From positions 1-8,506 of the forward strand of contig CAYFUL010000059.1 of assembly GCA_964346375.1 (NCBI GenBank): 8,506 nt of DNA, written 5' to 3'. Under the pieces are notes generated by a model. It was not told the origin of the DNA. It searched no databases and saw only the letters and a list, made by a program, of their open reading frames with translations. This DNA comes from CAYFUL01 sp964346375. GTDB lineage: Bacteria > Bacillota > Clostridia > Tissierellales > Peptoniphilaceae. This document shows, piece after piece, positions 6,297 to 8,506 of this stretch; the stretch's first letter is position 1, and each line of letters begins with the position of its first letter. The position numbers and the translations under genes are program-made.

Positions 6297-6875
6297 ATGC
6301 ATCAATACAAGGGAAAATTAATTCTTCATACAGGTTCAATGTTTTCGGGAAAGACCTCAAGTTTGGAGAAGGATATAAATAGATTTAAAATAGCTGGATA
6401 CAATACAACTGTATTTAAACCGGCAATAGATACACGCTATTCAGAAGACGAAATAGTAAGCCACGATAAAATTGTACTATCTGCCAATAGAGTTTCAAAC
6501 TTTATGGAAATTTTGCCATTAGTGGAAAAATTTAAAAGCGATGTAATTGGAATAGACGAAGTACATTTTTTTAGGGACGATCCAAGTGTAATAGTATCTC
6601 AATTGGATAAGCTACTAAACTGTGGAGTAACAGTAGTTGTAGCAGGCCTTGATATGGATTTTACAGCAACGCCATTTGAAATAGTAAAGGAATTAATGCC
6701 AAGGGCAGATTATGTTTATAAACACCATGCAGTTTGTACAAAGTGTGGAAATGACGCGTGGGTAAGTCATAGAAAGACAGAGGAGAAAGATCGAATAGTA
6801 CTAGGGGCATATAATGAATATGAACCATTATGTAGAAGTTGTTACTACCAGGGAAGTGAAGAAAATGGAAAATAA
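6297..6875 (+). CDS. tdk: Thymidine kinase, type II (zinc-binding)
   Basis: This enzyme phosphorylates thymidine to dTMP with ATP in the pyrimidine salvage pathway; type II enzymes are usually tetramers. The 192 residues match the family length. The P-loop is GSMFSGKTSSL (G13-T20). The Walker B-like region and catalytic base are E88 in VIGIDEVHFF, the position of the catalytic glutamate in E. coli Tdk. The lasso domain has two zinc-binding pairs, C147-x2-C150 and C179-x2-C182. The thymidine-contacting stretch LGAYNEYEPLCRSC has A171 where many family members have glycine (GG-x-x-YE), a mild deviation. The ATG at 6297 has GGAGG five bases upstream and a strong promoter before it. The stop overlaps the start of the thioesterase gene by 11 bases. 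Confidence 0.95.
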   Translation: MHQYKGKLILHTGSMFSGKTSSLEKDINRFKIAGYNTTVFKPAIDTRYSEDEIVSHDKIVLSANRVSNFMEILPLVEKFKSDVIGIDEVHFFRDDPSVIVSQLDKLLNCGVTVVVAGLDMDFTATPFEIVKELMPRADYVYKHHAVCTKCGNDAWVSHRKTEEKDRIVLGAYNEYEPLCRSCYYQGSEENGK

Positions 6876-7377
6876 TTTTAGATATACATCAGATTCAAGG
6901 GCAGTATATAGTTATGCAATATTGCCCTTTGATTTAAATAATGGGGGAAGTCTTTACGGAGCAAGGACTTTAGAAATTCTCGATAATCTATCGGGAACAG
7001 TTGCCAGTCGCCATACGAGAACTAATTTAACAACAGCATCAGTAGATAGATTTGACTTTATTCACCCGATAAAACTTGGCCATATATTAATAGCAGAGTC
7101 ATTTGTATCGGGAACGGGGAAAAGGAGTTTAGAGATTTGCACACTCTTCTATGCAGAGGACACAAAGGACGGAAGTAAAATACTAGCTGCCCTTGGATTT
7201 AATACCTTTACAGTACTAAATGTACCAGAGGGCTATGTTGTACCAAGAATTGTACCAGAAACTGAAATCGAAAAGAAAATTTGCCAGGAGTATGAAAAGA
7301 GAAGACAATGGGCGAAAGAAAGACGAGAAGAAACAACTAGGATAGAAAATTTAATAGAGGAAATTCATAAAAATTAA
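6865..7377 (+). CDS. Hotdog-fold acyl-CoA thioesterase (YkhA/BACH-like)
   Basis: This cytoplasmic single-hotdog protein of 170 residues is likely to hydrolyse acyl-CoA to free acid and CoA. The family pattern runs from PFDLNNGGSLYGARTLEILD (N25/N26 and D40 as candidate catalytic residues) through TASVDRFDFIHPIKLGHIL and on to the second sheet strands. In YkhA-type proteins the corresponding segment is N-x-x-G-x-x-x-GG-x-L-x-x-x-D; here YGA replaces FGG, so substrate preference may differ. The C-terminal 35 residues are highly charged and helical, as is common in this family. An upstream ATG at 6814 is in frame, but it lies deep within tdk and adds residues unlike the family, so I chose the ATG at 6865, which has GGGAAGTGAAG upstream. 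The gene overlaps tdk by 11 bases and ends just before a terminator. Confidence 0.85.
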   Translation: MENNFRYTSDSRAVYSYAILPFDLNNGGSLYGARTLEILDNLSGTVASRHTRTNLTTASVDRFDFIHPIKLGHILIAESFVSGTGKRSLEICTLFYAEDTKDGSKILAALGFNTFTVLNVPEGYVVPRIVPETEIEKKICQEYEKRRQWAKERREETTRIENLIEEIHKN

Positions 7378-7380
7378 AAG

Positions 7381-7415
7381 AGGGTATCCATCGAAGGATA
7401 CCCTAAAATTTTATT
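7381..7415. terminator. Bidirectional intrinsic terminator between convergent genes
   Basis: AGGGTATCC (7381-7389) and GGATACCCT (7396-7404) form a perfect 9-bp stem with a 6-base loop. On the plus strand the stem is followed by AAAATTTTATTTTT. On the minus strand it is followed by CTTTTAATTTTTA. It can therefore end both the tdk-thioesterase transcript and the oppositely oriented AbfD/HpaB-family gene. Confidence 0.9.
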
Positions 7416-7416
7416 T

Positions 7417-8506
7417 TTACTTCTTAGCTGGTTCTGTTAGATCTGCAGTTATACCTGCAATTCTCTTTGCGTCTTCTGCAAATCTTTCCCAAGGTTCTGC
7501 GCCCTTTACTACCATTCTTGCACCGTCTGGTGATCCACCGCCGTGCATACATCCTGGAATTCCACTACCAACTGTTAACCATTCAACAAGTCTTGCTGCC
7601 CTTGATCTAGTTTCACCGTCAGAGCCTGCTTCTAAACATTCTAGAAGTTCTTTTCCATAAAGTTCAGATTGGAAATCAGCATATCCTGGGAAGCATCCTG
7701 TCTCACAAATACCTCCAGAAATATCTTGAGCTAGTACTTTTGTAGTATATGGTAGTGATCCTACCTGAGTCTTATTAGTATGAGCAAGTAGTGCATCTGG
7801 TATAAATAGTCCAGATGGATGTTGTTTACCCTTCATTATTGCACCTAGTCCAAGTCCGTAGGTTATCTCGTTATTTATTGCCATTTGAGTTAATTTATCT
7901 TAGAAAGTCTTTTGAGATAGTCCATTTGCACGAGCCATATTAATTGCCGCTTCACACATAATATCTCCTTGACCTGCAACGCAAGCGCCAATTGCTACTC
8001 TGTAAATTGAAGCAAAGTTTGCAATAAATTTTCCAGAATACTTAACTTCTCCAGCCATAAATACTCTATCATTTGGTACAAATACATTATCAAATAGTAG
8101 GAATGCCTGTGTTATTCTACCATGTTTTGGAGAATCCCATCCCTCTTCTACATCACGTCTATCAGAAGGACGTCTAGTTTCAACTATAGTAAGTCCTTCT
8201 ACATCTCTAGGTACTGCACAAGCTACTGCAAAGTCTGCATCGTCATCCTTGTATCCACTTCCGGGAACAATAATAATTTCATGAGCTGCTGCAACTCCAC
8301 AGATTTGGATTTTATAACCGGAAATTACTATACCATCATCTCTTTTTTTCAACTATATGTAGGTTGGATTTTTTGATCTTTTGTTGAGATGGTTTTAGTG
8401 CACGATTTCCCTTAGCATCTGTTAACGTTCCTGCTGCACAAAGGGCATTGCCTTCTAAATACTTTAAGTACTCAATTAATCTTTCATGGTAGTTAGTTCC
8501 AAGGTC
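7417..8506 (-). pseudogene. AbfD/HpaB-family flavoprotein (4-hydroxybutyryl-CoA dehydratase-like), partial and interrupted
   Basis: The gene enters from the right edge already in the middle of the protein (DLGTNYHERLIEYL) and runs 361 residues to AGITADLTEPAKK; the N-terminal quarter is outside the window. The landmarks are family-specific: AAGTLTDAKGNR, GVAAAHEIIIVP, LLFDNVFVPNDRVF, LAQDISGG and MHGGGSPDGARM. The family includes anaerobic 4-hydroxybutyryl-CoA dehydratase and aerobic 4-hydroxyphenylacetate hydroxylase. Two lesions are visible. A run of seven A (8349-8343) shifts the frame where six would give LHIVEKRDDGI, the family length. An in-frame TAA (7902-7900) sits between LSQKTF and DKLTQMAINNE, with conserved sequence on both sides. 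Several residues catalytic in AbfD appear to be replaced, so the dehydratase name should not be transferred. The gene converges on tdk-thioesterase, sharing a terminator. Confidence 0.8.

Noticed and set aside
6814..6864. Upstream in-frame start for the thioesterase gene
   Set aside because: It would overlap tdk by more than 60 bases and add 17 residues with no family similarity. The ATG at 6865 has better spacing and context.
7900..7902. Recoding or an altered genetic code at the in-frame UAA
   Set aside because: UAA is not the selenocysteine codon, and UAA ends tdk, the cyclophilin, the thioesterase and the response regulator at normal lengths, so UAA is a stop in this organism.

Overview
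The window looks like a draft-quality piece of a low-GC Gram-positive anaerobe, most likely a clostridial or Tissierellia-type Firmicute. The evidence is AT-rich coding sequence, strong AAGGAGG-type ribosome binding sites, sigma-A-like promoters, a zinc-containing type II thymidine kinase, and an AbfD/HpaB-family flavoprotein of the kind found in amino-acid-fermenting anaerobes. The genus cannot be fixed from the sequence. A run of ten Ns at 5121-5130 marks an assembly gap. Several single-base indels at homopolymers suggest some genes are broken by sequencing error rather than by biology.

Layout: (1) 1-2139, minus strand: a two-component pair, a membrane sensor histidine kinase (broken into four reading-frame segments by three one-base shifts) followed by an intact NarL/LuxR-type response regulator that overlaps its end. 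(2) 2140-2276: a divergent promoter region. The rightward promoter places its -10 box six bases before the ATG, which predicts a leaderless mRNA. (3) 2277-5861, plus strand: a tightly overlapped four-gene operon: TPR protein, methionine aminopeptidase (map), MATE efflux pump (crossed by the assembly gap; its true C-terminus lies in a different frame from the naive ORF) and a cyclophilin-type peptidyl-prolyl isomerase. (4) 5862-6296: a 435-base intergenic stretch with no convincing gene, holding two different repeat-like elements, a perfect 19-base palindrome and the promoter for the next operon. (5) 6297-7377, plus strand: thymidine kinase (tdk) overlapping a hotdog acyl-CoA thioesterase. (6) 7381-7404: a shared convergent terminator. 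(7) 7417-8506, minus strand: the C-terminal three quarters of an AbfD/HpaB-family protein, interrupted by an A-run frameshift and an in-frame UAA, and lacking most residues known to be catalytic in 4-hydroxybutyryl-CoA dehydratase.

The most interesting non-genic signal is a roughly 110-120-base element present twice (120 down to 1, and 5881 to 5988). Each copy lies in the same orientation, starting within about 30 bases 3' of the last stop codon of a different operon. Each carries a GC-rich hairpin whose two arms have changed together. I found no CRISPR array, phage, transposase, tRNA or rRNA. I see no complete undescribed multi-gene system; the candidates for novelty are the repeated 3' element, the active-site-divergent AbfD homologue and the leaderless operon start.
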